A DNA stretch of 57,172 bases from an uncultured Flavonifractor sp. (GCA_944383135.1 CALWOL010000031.1:1-57172); one strand, 5' to 3'; counted from the first letter of the stretch, positions 7,962-19,221 are shown. Notes: generated from the sequence alone by a model not told the origin. Translations and numbers: made by a program.

Positions 7962-8750
7962 ATGGAATTTCAAGAGCGTCTCTATTCCCTTCGGAAAGGG
8001 CGCGGAATCTCACAGGAAGAACTGGCCAACGTGGTGGGAGTGTCCCGCCAGGCGGTCCAGAAGTGGGAGGCAGGGACTTCCACACCGGACATCCAAAACC
8101 TGTCCGCCCTGGCAGACTACTTTGGAGTGAGCCTGGACTATCTGGTGCGGGGTACGGAAGCGCCCCAGGCGGAGACGGAGCCTCAGCCCACCGTGGTCCA
8201 CAACTACTACGGCTGGGGTTACCGGTACGAATTCCGCAGCAAGACCACCCTCTTCGGACTGCCGCTGGTCCACATCAATCTGGGGCCCGGCTTTCAGCGG
8301 GCCAAGGGAATCCTGGCCATCGGCAACTTCGCCGTGGGCGTGGTGGCTGTGGGCGGTCTCTCCGCCGGTCTCTTCTCCATCGGCGCCGGAGCCCTGGGCC
8401 TGTTTGCCCTGGGCGGTACGGCGGTGGGAGCCGTGGCTCTGGGCGGGTTGGCCTTCGGCCTGCTGGCCGCCGCGGGCGGCGTCGCGCTGAGTCTGGGCTT
8501 TGCCCTGGGCGGCGGGGCCGTCAGCCGGTACCTCGCCCTGGGCGGCGCCGCTTTGGGACAGTATGCCGCCGGCGGAATGGCCTCCGGCTCCGTTCTGGCC
8601 ATTGGAGATTCTGCCTCTTCCTCCCAGGGGCTGGCCCTCACCTGGGGACAGGTGGAGGCCCTGGGGGACGGGGCCCTGGCCTGGCTCCAGACCCAGCTGC
8701 CCCATACCCCCCAGTGGCTGCTTCGCCTGCTGCTGGGCCTCCGCGGTTAA
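7962..8750 (+). CDS. XRE-type helix-turn-helix protein with C-terminal glycine-rich repeat domain
   Basis: A perfect AAGGAGG (7947-7953) sets the start at 7962, giving 262 residues. Residues 1-66 are a clear Cro/C1-type helix-turn-helix (ISQEELANVVGVSRQAVQKWE, then a DYLVRG end). A linker holds an aromatic stretch (VVHNYYGWGYRYEF) and TLFGLPLVHINLG. Residues about 105-230 are then a low-complexity array in which small residues and glycine recur every five to six positions (for example AIGNFAVGVVAVGG, ALGLFALGGTAVG). The array looks like a regular beta-solenoid or a membrane-inserting stack. The HTH part suggests DNA binding; the role of the repeats is unknown. It ends directly in a strong terminator. 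Confidence 0.85.
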   Translation: MEFQERLYSLRKGRGISQEELANVVGVSRQAVQKWEAGTSTPDIQNLSALADYFGVSLDYLVRGTEAPQAETEPQPTVVHNYYGWGYRYEFRSKTTLFGLPLVHINLGPGFQRAKGILAIGNFAVGVVAVGGLSAGLFSIGAGALGLFALGGTAVGAVALGGLAFGLLAAAGGVALSLGFALGGGAVSRYLALGGAALGQYAAGGMASGSVLAIGDSASSSQGLALTWGQVEALGDGALAWLQTQLPHTPQWLLRLLLGLRG

Positions 8751-8790
8751 AAAATGCCCCGGCACGTCAGCCGACGTGCCGGGGCATTTT
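8751..8790. terminator. Bidirectional intrinsic terminator
   Basis: An 18-base perfect inverted repeat (arms 8751-8768 and 8773-8790, loop AGCC) is flanked by A-rich and T-rich ends. It lies between the stop of the HTH gene on the plus strand and the stop of the DivIVA-like gene on the minus strand and can end both transcripts. Confidence 0.95.
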
Positions 8791-8795
8791 TCCCA

Positions 8796-9494
8796 TTATT
8801 TTTTGTCCTCCAGGGGCAGAGGATCGGGGGCCTTGTGCTCCCCCACGCAGGCCTGAACCATCTTTTCCAGACGCTCGTCCTGGGCACAGAAGCGGTTGGA
8901 AATCTCGTCCAGAGCGGCGCGCACCCGCTCCAGCTCCCCACCGGCGTGGGAGAGGGTAGCGTCCATGTCATGGCGCAGCTCCTCATAGCTCCTGCGCACC
9001 TTGTTCAGCCACTGCTCCATATCCCGGCGGGCCTGCTCCACCCGCTCCTCCGCCTCGGCCTGCACCGCCTGGGCCCGGCAGTGGGCCTCCAGCTCGATGC
9101 CGGCGGTGCGGTCCTTTACCTTCTCATAGGCCTGAGCCGCCGGCTCCGCCCGGGCCAGCTTGCCCTCGGCCTCCGCCAGGGCCGCCCGCAGCCGTCCCAG
9201 CTCCGCCTCGGCGCCGTCCAGGCGCTCCTTCCGCTCTGCCGCTTCCCCTCTGGCCTCCTCCAGCTGGCGCTCCAGCTCCCGGGTGCTCTCCGCACCGGCC
9301 TGGGCCTGCTGCCGGGCCTGGGCCTGTTCCTCCTCCAGCGCCTGCCGGGCCTTCCTGGCCTCCTCCAGCTCCCGGGTCAGCTCCTCCAGCTTCTCCCGGT
9401 GCTCCTGATTGGCCGATTCAATATAATTCAGCACATCCTGCTTCTGAAAGCCGCCGAATGCCGCCGTGCGGAACTGAAGCTCTGTGTCACTCAT
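8796..9494 (-). CDS. DivIVA-domain coiled-coil protein
   Basis: The start at 9494 (MSDTELQF) is chosen over an upstream TTG at 9530 that lacks a ribosome site. The 232-residue protein begins with a DivIVA-like N-terminal motif (FGGFQKQDVLNYIES, residues about 11-25). A long charged coiled coil follows from about 27 to 215, rich in Glu, Arg, Gln and Ala. DivIVA proteins bind negatively curved membrane at the septum or poles and recruit other factors. The usual N-terminal glycine and hydrophobic residues for membrane contact are present but the second coiled-coil partner region is not distinctive. It is a single-gene unit with its own promoter (9558-9586). Confidence 0.85.
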   Translation of the reverse strand: MSDTELQFRTAAFGGFQKQDVLNYIESANQEHREKLEELTRELEEARKARQALEEEQAQARQQAQAGAESTRELERQLEEARGEAAERKERLDGAEAELGRLRAALAEAEGKLARAEPAAQAYEKVKDRTAGIELEAHCRAQAVQAEAEERVEQARRDMEQWLNKVRRSYEELRHDMDATLSHAGGELERVRAALDEISNRFCAQDERLEKMVQACVGEHKAPDPLPLEDKK

Positions 9495-9557
9495 AATAGC
9501 GGAACCCCATTTCTCTTGTTTTTCTCCCAAAAGACCGGGAGGGCGTTCTTGGGATTT

Positions 9558-9586
9558 ATTTTATCACAGTTTTCGCCATAACACAA
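9558..9586 (-). promoter_or_regulatory. Sigma-A-type promoter for the DivIVA-like gene
   Basis: Read on the minus strand: TTGTGT (9581-9586), 17-base spacer, TAAAAT (9558-9563). It lies 64 bases before the chosen start and is back-to-back with the plus-strand promoter at 9600-9628. Confidence 0.7.
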
Positions 9587-9599
9587 TTCTTTCTTCACA

Positions 9600-9628
9600 T
9601 TGACTGAAAGAAAGGCAGGTGATATAAT
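9600..9628 (+). promoter_or_regulatory. Sigma-A promoter for the methyltransferase-ECF-truA unit
   Basis: TTGACT (9600-9605), exactly 17 bases, then a consensus TATAAT (9623-9628). The first gene downstream starts at 9667. This is one of the best promoter matches in the window and probably drives a long unit reaching at least to ecfT or truA. Confidence 0.9.
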
Positions 9629-9666
9629 GGGATGATTATGACAAGACATACAGTGGGGTTGAAAGC

Positions 9667-10530
9667 ATGTGGATTTCGGACGGATGGAAGGACTATGAGC
9701 TGCTGGACTGCGGCGGCGGGGAGCGGCTGGAGCGCTGGGGGCGCTATACCCTGGTGCGGCCCGATCCCCAGGCCATCTGGCGGCCGGAGGGCAGGCATCC
9801 CGGCTGGCGGAAGCATGACGCCCGGTATCAGCGCTCCTCCACCGGCGGCGGCCAGTGGGTGAAAAAGGACTTGCCGGAGCGGTGGGAACTGGGCTACAAG
9901 GGCCTCACCTTCAATATCAAGCCCATGAACTTCAAGCATACCGGTCTCTTCCCCGAGCAGGCCGCCAACTGGGACTTCGCCATGGAGCGCATCCGCGCCG
10001 CCGGCCGGCCCGTCAGCGTGCTCAACCTGTTCGCCTACACCGGCGGGGCCAGCGTGGCCTGCGCCGCGGCGGGGGCCAGCGTGTGCCACGTGGACGCCGC
10101 CCGGGGCATGGTGAGCTGGGCCAGGGAAAATGCCAAAAGCTCCGGCCTGGAAAACGCCCCCATCCGCTGGATTGTGGACGACTGCGGCAAGTTTGTGGAG
10201 CGGGAAATCCGCCGGGGCCGCCGCTATGACGCGGTGATTATGGACCCTCCCTCCTACGGCCGGGGACCCTCCGGGGAGATTTGGAAGCTGGAGGAAAACC
10301 TATTCCCCTTCGTGGAGCTGGTGAGCCAGGTGCTCAGCGACCGCCCCCTCTTTTTCCTTATCAATTCCTACACCACCGGCCTGGCCCCCTCGGTACTCAC
10401 CTACCTGCTGGAGACTCTGGTGGCCCGGCGCCACGGCGGGCACACCGACAGCCAGGAGCTGGGCCTGCCGGTGACCGCCACCGGACTGGCTCTGCCCTGC
10501 GGAGCCACCGGCCGCTGGACCGCCGAATAA
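9667..10530 (+). CDS. Class I SAM-dependent methyltransferase (RlmI/RlmK-like)
   Basis: The 287-residue protein has a Rossmann methyltransferase core after a about 110-residue N-terminal region. Motif I is LNLFAYTGGASVA (about 119-131), followed by an acidic strand end (HVDAARGMV), VDDCGKFVERE and motif IV MDPPSYGRG. The HTGLFPEQAANW segment before motif I is typical of the RlmI/RlmK-type family that methylates cytosine or guanine in 23S rRNA. The PUA domain of RlmI is not evident. The substrate is therefore uncertain; rRNA is most likely by family. ATG 9667 follows GGGGTT. It is 15 bases upstream of ecfA1. Confidence 0.88.
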   Translation: MWISDGWKDYELLDCGGGERLERWGRYTLVRPDPQAIWRPEGRHPGWRKHDARYQRSSTGGGQWVKKDLPERWELGYKGLTFNIKPMNFKHTGLFPEQAANWDFAMERIRAAGRPVSVLNLFAYTGGASVACAAAGASVCHVDAARGMVSWARENAKSSGLENAPIRWIVDDCGKFVEREIRRGRRYDAVIMDPPSYGRGPSGEIWKLEENLFPFVELVSQVLSDRPLFFLINSYTTGLAPSVLTYLLETLVARRHGGHTDSQELGLPVTATGLALPCGATGRWTAE

Positions 10531-10545
10531 GGGAGCACAGGAGAT

Positions 10546-11409
10546 ATGAAAGACAGTATCATCAAAACGGAGGAGCTGCGCTTCTCCTATCAGGATGACG
10601 CCATCCCCGCCCCGGTGGTGCTGGACGGCGTGGATTTGGAAATCCGGCCCGGCTCCTTTGTGGCGGTGCTGGGCCACAACGGCTCGGGCAAATCCACCCT
10701 AGCCAAGCATATGAACGCCATCCTCCTCCCCACCGGGGGCAAGGTCTACGTGGACGGCATCGACACCTCCGACGAGGACCGGCTGCTGGACGTCCGGCGC
10801 ACCGTGGGCATGGTGTTCCAGAACCCGGACAACCAGATTGTGGCCAATGTGGTGGAGGAGGACGTGGCCTTTGCCCCGGAAAATCTGGGCGTCCCGCCGG
10901 AGGAGATCCGCCGCCGGGTGGACGACGCGCTGAAGGCCGTGGGGATGTACCAGTACCGGGAGCACGCCCCCCACCTGCTCTCCGGCGGACAGAAGCAGCG
11001 GGTGGCCATCGCCGGCGTCATCGCCATGCGGCCCCGGTGCATTGTGCTGGACGAGCCCACCGCCATGCTGGACCCCATCGGCCGGGCCGAGGTACTGAAA
11101 ACCATCAAGGAGCTCAACCGCACCTCCGGGGTGACGGTGGTGCTCATCACCCACCACATGGATGAGGCCGCTCAGGCCGACCGGCTGGTGGTGATGGCCA
11201 AAGGCAAGGTCATTGCCGACGGCGCCCCCAAGGAGGTATTCCAGCGGGTGGAGGAGCTGAAGGCGGTGGGCCTTACCGTTCCGGAGACCACCCAGCTGCT
11301 GTGGGAGCTGCGCCAGGCCGGGGTGGATGTCCCGCTGGACGCCCTCAGCGACGGAGAATGCGCCGCTGTATTGGCCAGGCTGCTTACCCAGGACGTGACC
11401 CCGGCATAA
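10546..11409 (+). CDS. ecfA1: Energy-coupling factor transporter ATPase EcfA1
   Basis: An ABC ATPase of the group II ECF vitamin/metal transporter energising module. Motifs: Walker [10 protein letters not shown] (residues about 44-52), Q-loop [11 protein letters not shown], signature LLSGGQKQR, Walker [14 protein letters not shown] and H-loop ITHHMDEA. The NPDNQ Q-loop is characteristic of EcfA1. The 287-residue length is normal. It is followed by ecfA2 and ecfT. No substrate-binding S component is in the window, so this is probably the shared module used by several unlinked S proteins (thiamine, riboflavin, biotin and others). Confidence 0.96.
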   Translation: MKDSIIKTEELRFSYQDDAIPAPVVLDGVDLEIRPGSFVAVLGHNGSGKSTLAKHMNAILLPTGGKVYVDGIDTSDEDRLLDVRRTVGMVFQNPDNQIVANVVEEDVAFAPENLGVPPEEIRRRVDDALKAVGMYQYREHAPHLLSGGQKQRVAIAGVIAMRPRCIVLDEPTAMLDPIGRAEVLKTIKELNRTSGVTVVLITHHMDEAAQADRLVVMAKGKVIADGAPKEVFQRVEELKAVGLTVPETTQLLWELRQAGVDVPLDALSDGECAAVLARLLTQDVTPA

Positions 11410-11446
11410 GGGGCATGTACCACCAATAATAAAGGAATGACGCCAT

Positions 11447-12310
11447 TTGGAAGCGATTATTGAAACCCGGCATCTGAGCCACATTTACTCCGCCGGCACG
11501 CCCTTTGAGCACGGCGCCCTGGTGGATGTGGACTTCACCGCCTACCAGGGGGAGTATCTGGGCATCATCGGCCACACCGGCTCGGGAAAATCCACCCTGA
11601 TTCAGCACCTCAACGGCCTGCTCAAGCCCACCTCCGGACAGGTTCTGTTTGCGGGCAAGGACATCTGGGAGACCAAGGAGCGCACCCGTCAGACCCGCTT
11701 CCAGGTGGGTTTGGTGTTCCAGTACCCGGAGTACCAGCTCTTTGAGGAGACGGTCTACAAGGACATCTCCTTCGGCCCCCGGAACATGGGCCTGGACGAG
11801 GGGGAAATTGACCGCCGGGTGCGGCAGGCCGCCCAGTTCGTGGGCCTGAAGGACGCGGTGCTGGAAAAGTCCCCCTTTGAGCTGTCCGGCGGCCAGAAGC
11901 GCCGGGTGGCCATTGCCGGGGTCATCGCCATGGAGCCCTCGGTGCTCATTCTGGACGAGCCCACCGCCGGACTGGACCCGGTGGGGGTGGAGTCCATCCT
12001 GGGCAACATCCACGACTACCACCAGGCCAAGAACGCCACCATCCTCATCGTCTCCCACTCCATGGAGGAGATGGCCCGGACCGTGGACCGCATTGTGGTG
12101 GTGGACGACGGCAAAATTCCCTTTTCCGGCACCCCCCGGGAGGTATTCGCCCACGGGGATGAGCTGGAAAAGATGGGTCTGGGCGTGCCCGCCATGACCC
12201 GGGTGTTTCACCGGCTGAAGAGCATGGGGGTGGACATCGACCCCTCGGTGTACACCATCCCCCAGGCCAGGGACGCTGTTTTGGCCAAGCTGGGAAGGGG
12301 GAAGGGATAA
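11447..12310 (+). CDS. ecfA2: Energy-coupling factor transporter ATPase EcfA2
   Basis: Second ECF ATPase. No ATG gives the conserved N-terminus; TTG 11447 does (EAIIETRHLSHIY, then GTPFEHGAL). It has AAAGGA at 11431-11436 upstream. Walker A is GHTGSGKST, the Q-loop FQYPEYQLFE is the EcfA2 type, the signature is LSGGQKRR and Walker B LILDEPTAGLDP, with H-loop VSHSMEE. It pairs with EcfA1 on the EcfT scaffold. Its stop codon directly abuts the ecfT start. Confidence 0.96.
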   Translation: MEAIIETRHLSHIYSAGTPFEHGALVDVDFTAYQGEYLGIIGHTGSGKSTLIQHLNGLLKPTSGQVLFAGKDIWETKERTRQTRFQVGLVFQYPEYQLFEETVYKDISFGPRNMGLDEGEIDRRVRQAAQFVGLKDAVLEKSPFELSGGQKRRVAIAGVIAMEPSVLILDEPTAGLDPVGVESILGNIHDYHQAKNATILIVSHSMEEMARTVDRIVVVDDGKIPFSGTPREVFAHGDELEKMGLGVPAMTRVFHRLKSMGVDIDPSVYTIPQARDAVLAKLGRGKG

Positions 12311-13123
12311 ATGGCGCTGAAAGATATCACTCTGGGCCAGTACTTCCCCGGCACCACCCTGATTCACCGGCTGGACCCCCGCACCAAAATTCTCGGCACC
12401 GCCGCCTACATCGTGGCTCTCTTCCTGGCCAAGGGTCCCGGGGGCTACGCCATTTTGCTGGCGGTGCTGGCCGCCCTCATCGCCATCTCCAAAATCGGCC
12501 TGAAGAGCATTCTGCGGGGCATGAAGCCCATCCTCATCATTGTCATCATTACCGGCCTGCTCAACCTGTTTTACACCCCGGGGCAGGGGGCGCCGCTGCT
12601 CTCCTTCTGGGTCTTTTCCATCTATCGGGAGGGGGTATGGGCGGCCTGCGCCATGGTGCTGCGCATTGCCATGCTTATCACCTGCACCTTCCTGCTCACC
12701 TACACCACCTCCCCCATCCAGCTCACCGACGCCCTGGAACGGCTGATGAATCCGTTGAAGGCCGTCAAGGTACCCGTTCACGAGCTGAGCATGATGATGT
12801 CCATCGCCCTGCGGTTCATTCCCACCCTGATTGAGGAGACCGACAAGATTATGTCCGCCCAGAAGGCCCGGGGCGCCGATTTTGATTCCGGCAGTCTGGT
12901 GCAGAAGGCCCGGGCGCTGGTACCCCTGCTGGTGCCGCTGTTCATCTCCGCCTTCCGCCGGGCCGACGAGTTGGCGGTGGCCATGGAGTGCCGCTGCTAC
13001 CACGGCGGCGAGGGCCGGACCCGGATGCGGCAGCTGAAGCTGGCCGGCCGGGACTTTGCCGCCCTCTTCCTGGCCGTCGCCCTGTGCGTGGTCATCGGGG
13101 TGCTGGCCCGGTTCGGCCTGTAA
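12311..13123 (+). CDS. ecfT: Energy-coupling factor transporter transmembrane protein EcfT
   Basis: A 270-residue membrane scaffold that couples the EcfA1/A2 ATPases to S components. It has an N-terminal LIHRLDPRTKIL typical of EcfT, hydrophobic segments at about 27-60, 73-95, 105-135 and 245-268, and a cytosolic coupling region. There the first ATPase-coupling motif AQKARGADF is intact; the second is ECRCYHGGEGRT, a recognisable variant of the A-R-G motif. ATG follows the ecfA2 stop with no gap, so translation is coupled. Confidence 0.96.
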   Translation: MALKDITLGQYFPGTTLIHRLDPRTKILGTAAYIVALFLAKGPGGYAILLAVLAALIAISKIGLKSILRGMKPILIIVIITGLLNLFYTPGQGAPLLSFWVFSIYREGVWAACAMVLRIAMLITCTFLLTYTTSPIQLTDALERLMNPLKAVKVPVHELSMMMSIALRFIPTLIEETDKIMSAQKARGADFDSGSLVQKARALVPLLVPLFISAFRRADELAVAMECRCYHGGEGRTRMRQLKLAGRDFAALFLAVALCVVIGVLARFGL

Positions 13124-13145
13124 ACCAAAGGATTGGATTTTCCCT

Positions 13146-13895
13146 ATGAGAAACATCGCCTTAAAACTGATGTATGTGGGTACCGCCTACCACGGCTGGC
13201 AGGTGCAGAAAAACGCCGTCTCCGTGGCGGAAACCCTGGAAAAGGCCCTGGCCAGCGTGGTGGGCCACCCGGTCCACTGCACCGGCGCCGGCCGTACCGA
13301 CGCCGGGGTCCACGCCCAGGTCTATGTGGCCAATTTCCGCACCACCTCCCGCATCCCCTGCGACCGGCTGCCTTTGGCGGTGAACACCCGGCTGCCGGAG
13401 GATATTGTGGTGGTGCGGGCCGTTCAGGTGCCGGAGGCGTTCAACGCCATCGGCTCCTGCCTGAAAAAGGAGTACACCTACCGCATCTATAATTCCCGCA
13501 TCCGCAATGCATTTTATGTCAACCGCGTCTGGTTCTACCCCAAGCATCTGGACGAGGCGGTGATGCAGCGGGCGGCCAGCCACTTTGTGGGCACCCACGA
13601 CTTTGCCGCCGTGCGCAGCGTGGGCACCGAGACCCGCACCACCGTGCGGACGGTCCACTACTTTGATATTGCCCGCAGCGGAGAGATGATCACGTGCAGG
13701 GTGTGCGCCGACGGCTTTCTGTACAATATGGTACGGGCCATGGTGGGCACCTGCGTCTACGCCGCCGAGGGCAAGTTCTCCCCCGACGACGTGCCCGCCA
13801 TTCTGGAGGGGAAAAACCGCACCGCCGCCGGACCCACCGTGCCGGCCGGCGGGCTGTACATGACCAAGCTGTGGTACCACGAGGACGTGCTGTAA
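13146..13895 (+). CDS. truA: tRNA pseudouridine(38-40) synthase TruA
   Basis: TruA isomerises uridines 38-40 in the anticodon stem-loop of many tRNAs. The chosen start gives MRNIALKLMYVGTAYHGWQ, the conserved N-terminus; longer in-frame starts overlap ecfT. The catalytic aspartate is D52 in GAGRTDAGVHA. Other family segments are KKEYTYRIYN, GTHDFAAVR and FLYNMVRAMVG. The 249-residue length is standard. Placement behind ecfA1A2T is a common Firmicutes arrangement. Confidence 0.97.
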   Translation: MRNIALKLMYVGTAYHGWQVQKNAVSVAETLEKALASVVGHPVHCTGAGRTDAGVHAQVYVANFRTTSRIPCDRLPLAVNTRLPEDIVVVRAVQVPEAFNAIGSCLKKEYTYRIYNSRIRNAFYVNRVWFYPKHLDEAVMQRAASHFVGTHDFAAVRSVGTETRTTVRTVHYFDIARSGEMITCRVCADGFLYNMVRAMVGTCVYAAEGKFSPDDVPAILEGKNRTAAGPTVPAGGLYMTKLWYHEDVL

Positions 13896-13929
13896 GGACG
13901 CCCGCATAATTCCCGGTGAGGAGCATAGA

Positions 13930-15117
13930 ATGGACGAGATGAACCGGGGACGGACAGCCCCCAAAAAGCGGCCCAACCTGCTGCTCCGCATCCTGACCTT
14001 CCTGATTACCCTGGTGCTGGTGGTGGGTGCGGTGGTGCTGGTGGTCAACTACGACAAACTGAACTTTGACTCCATCAAGCGGTGGTTTGCCTACCGGAAT
14101 CTGGAGCGCAATGAGAGCGGCCAGAGTCAGTCCTTTACCTTTGAGGGAAAGGACTCCAGCTCTTTTGCCATGCTCAGCGGCGATTTGCTGGTATGCTCCC
14201 CTTCCAGCATCCGCCTCTATTCCGGCAGCGCCCAGCTCTACGTCAATCAGACGGTATCTATGGAAGCGCCGTCGGTGCAGGTGGCGGGCGGCGCCGCCTT
14301 GGTTTACGACGTTGGCGGACAGGAGTTGTTTGTATACCGGGACAGGGCGGAGGCCTTCTCCCTCTCCCTGAGTGACGAGCAGCAGTTCATCGCCGCCAGT
14401 CTCAATCCCCAGGGCTGGCTGGTCACCGTCACCCAGGAGAGCGGCTATAAGGGGATTGTGACGGTGTATGACAGCGCCTTCTCCCCCAAAATCCGTTTTC
14501 GCCTGTCCAGCCGCTTTATTATGGACGCCGCCTTGGCTCCCGACAGCAGCGCGGTGGCTCTGCTCACCATGGGGCTGGACGAGGACTCCTTCCAGAGCCG
14601 GGTGGACGTATACAGCCTGGAGCGGACCGAGGAGGAGACCGATCCGGACTGGACCTGCCCGATTGGGAGCGACGTCATCCTCGCCCTGCGGTGGAACGAC
14701 AGCGGCATCTGGGCGCTGGGGGAGAGTTCCCTCTCCATTGTGGATGACAGCGGCACGCTCAGCGGCTCCTGCAGCTACGGCGGGCTCTATCTGAAGCGCT
14801 TTTCCCTGGAGGGCGACGGCACGGCGGCCCTGCTGCTGGGCAAGTACCGGGCGGGTACCTCCGCCGAGCTGTGGGTGGTCTCCCCCGACGGGAGCATCCG
14901 GGCCAGCCTGCCCACCGAGGAACAGGTGCTCTCCCTGTCCGCCGCGGGCCGCTATATCGGTCTGCTTACCGCCGACCGGCTGGATATTTACAATCAGGAT
15001 TTGGAATGCTACAACACTCTGACCGGCACTCAGAGCGCCAGGACGGTGCTCCAGCAGTCCGACGGCAGCGCCATGCTCATTGACAGCACCACCGCCAGAA
15101 TTTATGTGCCCCAGTAA
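13930..15117 (+). CDS. Membrane-anchored beta-propeller-like protein (DUF5711 type)
   Basis: The 395-residue protein has a short basic N-terminus, one strong membrane span (residues about 20-42, LLLRILTFLITLVLVVGAVVL) and a large outside domain. That domain is made of repeated short beta-rich segments (LLVCSPSSIRLYS, ALVYDVGGQELFVYRD, GWLVTVTQESGYKGIVTVYD, SAVALLTMG) as in six- or seven-bladed propellers. I recognise it as the DUF5711 group found beside cvpA in Oscillospiraceae-like genomes. No catalytic residues are evident; a scaffolding or sensing role at the cell surface is only inferred. It is followed 15 bases later by cvpA. Confidence 0.75.
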   Translation: MDEMNRGRTAPKKRPNLLLRILTFLITLVLVVGAVVLVVNYDKLNFDSIKRWFAYRNLERNESGQSQSFTFEGKDSSSFAMLSGDLLVCSPSSIRLYSGSAQLYVNQTVSMEAPSVQVAGGAALVYDVGGQELFVYRDRAEAFSLSLSDEQQFIAASLNPQGWLVTVTQESGYKGIVTVYDSAFSPKIRFRLSSRFIMDAALAPDSSAVALLTMGLDEDSFQSRVDVYSLERTEEETDPDWTCPIGSDVILALRWNDSGIWALGESSLSIVDDSGTLSGSCSYGGLYLKRFSLEGDGTAALLLGKYRAGTSAELWVVSPDGSIRASLPTEEQVLSLSAAGRYIGLLTADRLDIYNQDLECYNTLTGTQSARTVLQQSDGSAMLIDSTTARIYVPQ

Positions 15118-15132
15118 CCCCGGAGGAAATCT

Positions 15133-15846
15133 ATGACAGCTTATCTCATTTTTGATCTCATAATTGTCGCCGTTTTGATTGTCTTTGCCGCCCTGGGCGC
15201 CCGCAGGGGACTGATCCTCTCCCTGTGCGGCCTGGTGGCAGTACTGGTGGCCTTTGTGGGTGCTGGTATTCTGGCCCGCACCCTCTCCCCCATGGTGGCC
15301 GACTTTCTGGAGCCCAGATTTGCCCAGGCCATTGAGGAGCAGCTCAACGAATCCATCCAGCACACCGAATATGTCTCCGACCAGGGGGATGTGGCCACCC
15401 TGCCCGAGGAGGTGCCCCTGGCTGGAGTGCTGGACGTTTTGCGGGAGATGGGCTTTTACGAGACCCTCATTGACAGCATCGACCAGGCCGTAAAGGCCGG
15501 CATGACAGAGGCCGCGGCCAGCGCCGCGGCTCAGGTGGCCGCAGCCATCGCCGAATCGGCGGCCTATCTCATTTTGTTCCTGGTGGGCTTTGCCCTGATT
15601 CTGCTGGCCTGGAAGCTCATCAGCCACGCCCTGGATTTGGTGAGCCGGCTGCCCGGCCTGCATTTCCTCAACAAAAGTCTGGGCGCCGCCTTTGGACTGG
15701 TGGAGGCGGTGGTCTTTCTCTTTGTGGCCGCCTGGCTGCTCCAGTTTCTGGGCATCCTGGTCCCCCAGGAGGGGGTGGAGCAGACCCATCTGCTGAAGTT
15801 CTTTATGTCCACCAATCCCTTTGCCCTGCTGGACCGTCTTTTGTAA
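15133..15846 (+). CDS. CvpA family membrane protein
   Basis: A 237-residue protein with a CvpA-like fold. Hydrophobic spans sit at about 5-25, 30-52, 145-170 and 190-215. The first two carry the family's small-residue pattern (FDLIIVAVLIVFAALGARRGLI, conserved Arg-Arg-Gly loop). A soluble amphipathic insert lies between. CvpA was named for colicin V export and is linked to envelope homeostasis in other bacteria; its mechanism is unknown. Ribosome site GGAGG lies 7 bases before ATG 15133. Confidence 0.85.
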   Translation: MTAYLIFDLIIVAVLIVFAALGARRGLILSLCGLVAVLVAFVGAGILARTLSPMVADFLEPRFAQAIEEQLNESIQHTEYVSDQGDVATLPEEVPLAGVLDVLREMGFYETLIDSIDQAVKAGMTEAAASAAAQVAAAIAESAAYLILFLVGFALILLAWKLISHALDLVSRLPGLHFLNKSLGAAFGLVEAVVFLFVAAWLLQFLGILVPQEGVEQTHLLKFFMSTNPFALLDRLL

Positions 15847-15903
15847 CAAAGAAGAAATAGCGCGGATTCATACCCAGTTCATAATTTCGGGTTAGAATCA
15901 ATC

Positions 15904-15932
15904 CTCCGGGGGAGCCAGTCCCCCAAAAGGAG
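15904..15932 (+). promoter_or_regulatory. 5' leader hairpin that can cover the ribosome site of the clp gene
   Basis: GGGGGA (15908-15913) pairs with TCCCCC (15919-15924) around a 5-base loop. Just outside, CTCC (15904-15907) can pair with GGAG (15929-15932), which is the Shine-Dalgarno core of the clp gene starting at 15942. Four unpaired A residues separate the two helices. The layout would hide the ribosome site when folded. Seen as sequence only; regulation is inferred. Confidence 0.45.
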
Positions 15933-15941
15933 CTGAACGAT

Positions 15942-18488
<2,547 letters not shown>

Positions 18489-18493
18489 GCAAA

Positions 18494-18526
18494 AATTGGG
18501 GCCGCCCCTCAGGGGCGGCCCCAATT
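18494..18526. terminator. Shared terminator between clp gene and TetR gene
   Basis: A long GC-rich inverted repeat (AATTGGGGCCGCC... mirrored to 18526) between convergent stops. On the minus strand it is followed by TTTTT, so it is a textbook terminator for the TetR gene; on the plus strand the trailing T-run is weaker. Confidence 0.88.
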
Positions 18527-18535
18527 GATATTTCC

Positions 18536-19171
18536 TTACTGTCCGGTCCTGACCAGAGCATCCAGCAGCAGCCGGGCGCCATGAACCAGATATTCCTCCC
18601 GACTGAGGCCCAGGGCGCGCTGGAGAAAGTCCGAGCGGAATTCCGCCATGTGGATGATGCCGGAGAGCGCGGACCAGAACAGCAGCACCGTCTCTTTGGG
18701 CGGCAGCTTGGTGCGCACAACTCCCTCTTCCACCCCCCGCAGCAGGAAGGCGGCCATCTCCTCATCAATTTCCGCAGTCACCCGGAGGATATCCGCCCGT
18801 CCCTTCTCCACCTCCTCCGAGGTGACAGAGAGGGGCATCACCCCGGTGGCCGCATCATAGGCCGTGGGGTTCTCATCATAAAACCGCACAATCACCCGGC
18901 ATACCGCGTCATAGGCCTGGAACCAGTCCTTGTGGCTCTCAATGGCCTCGTGAAGCTTCCGCTTCAGCAGCACAATTCCGCTGAGCAAAATGGCGTTGAT
19001 GATTTCCTCCTTGCTCTGGAAATAGACATACAGCGTGGCCTTGCTGTACTCCGCCTCCCGGGCAATGTCGTCCATCGTGGTACGCTCCGTGCCCTTTTCC
19101 GCGAACAGCCGCTCAGCGGCCGCCAGGATGGAGCCGCGATGAAATTCCGTCAGCGCCTGTTTTTTGCTCAT
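18536..19171 (-). CDS. TetR family transcriptional regulator
   Basis: A 211-residue regulator. The N-terminal helix-turn-helix (residues about 10-56) reads ILAAAERLFAEKGTERTTMDDIA then YSKATLYVYFQSKEEI, the TetR signature. The C-terminal ligand domain is helical and not diagnostic. It has its own promoter (19222-19250) and terminator and no transporter or enzyme gene in the same unit; the divergent neighbour is a tRNA. Target genes cannot be read from context. Autoregulation is usual in the family. Confidence 0.92.
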   Translation of the reverse strand: MSKKQALTEFHRGSILAAAERLFAEKGTERTTMDDIAREAEYSKATLYVYFQSKEEIINAILLSGIVLLKRKLHEAIESHKDWFQAYDAVCRVIVRFYDENPTAYDAATGVMPLSVTSEEVEKGRADILRVTAEIDEEMAAFLLRGVEEGVVRTKLPPKETVLLFWSALSGIIHMAEFRSDFLQRALGLSREEYLVHGARLLLDALVRTGQ

Positions 19172-19221
19172 GGTGATTCCAGCCTTTCCAATTCAAAAAT
19201 CATACTGTTGGTTTAGTTATC

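Noticed and set aside
9495..9530. TTG start for a longer DivIVA-like protein
   Set aside because: No ribosome site; the extension is not like DivIVA N-termini.
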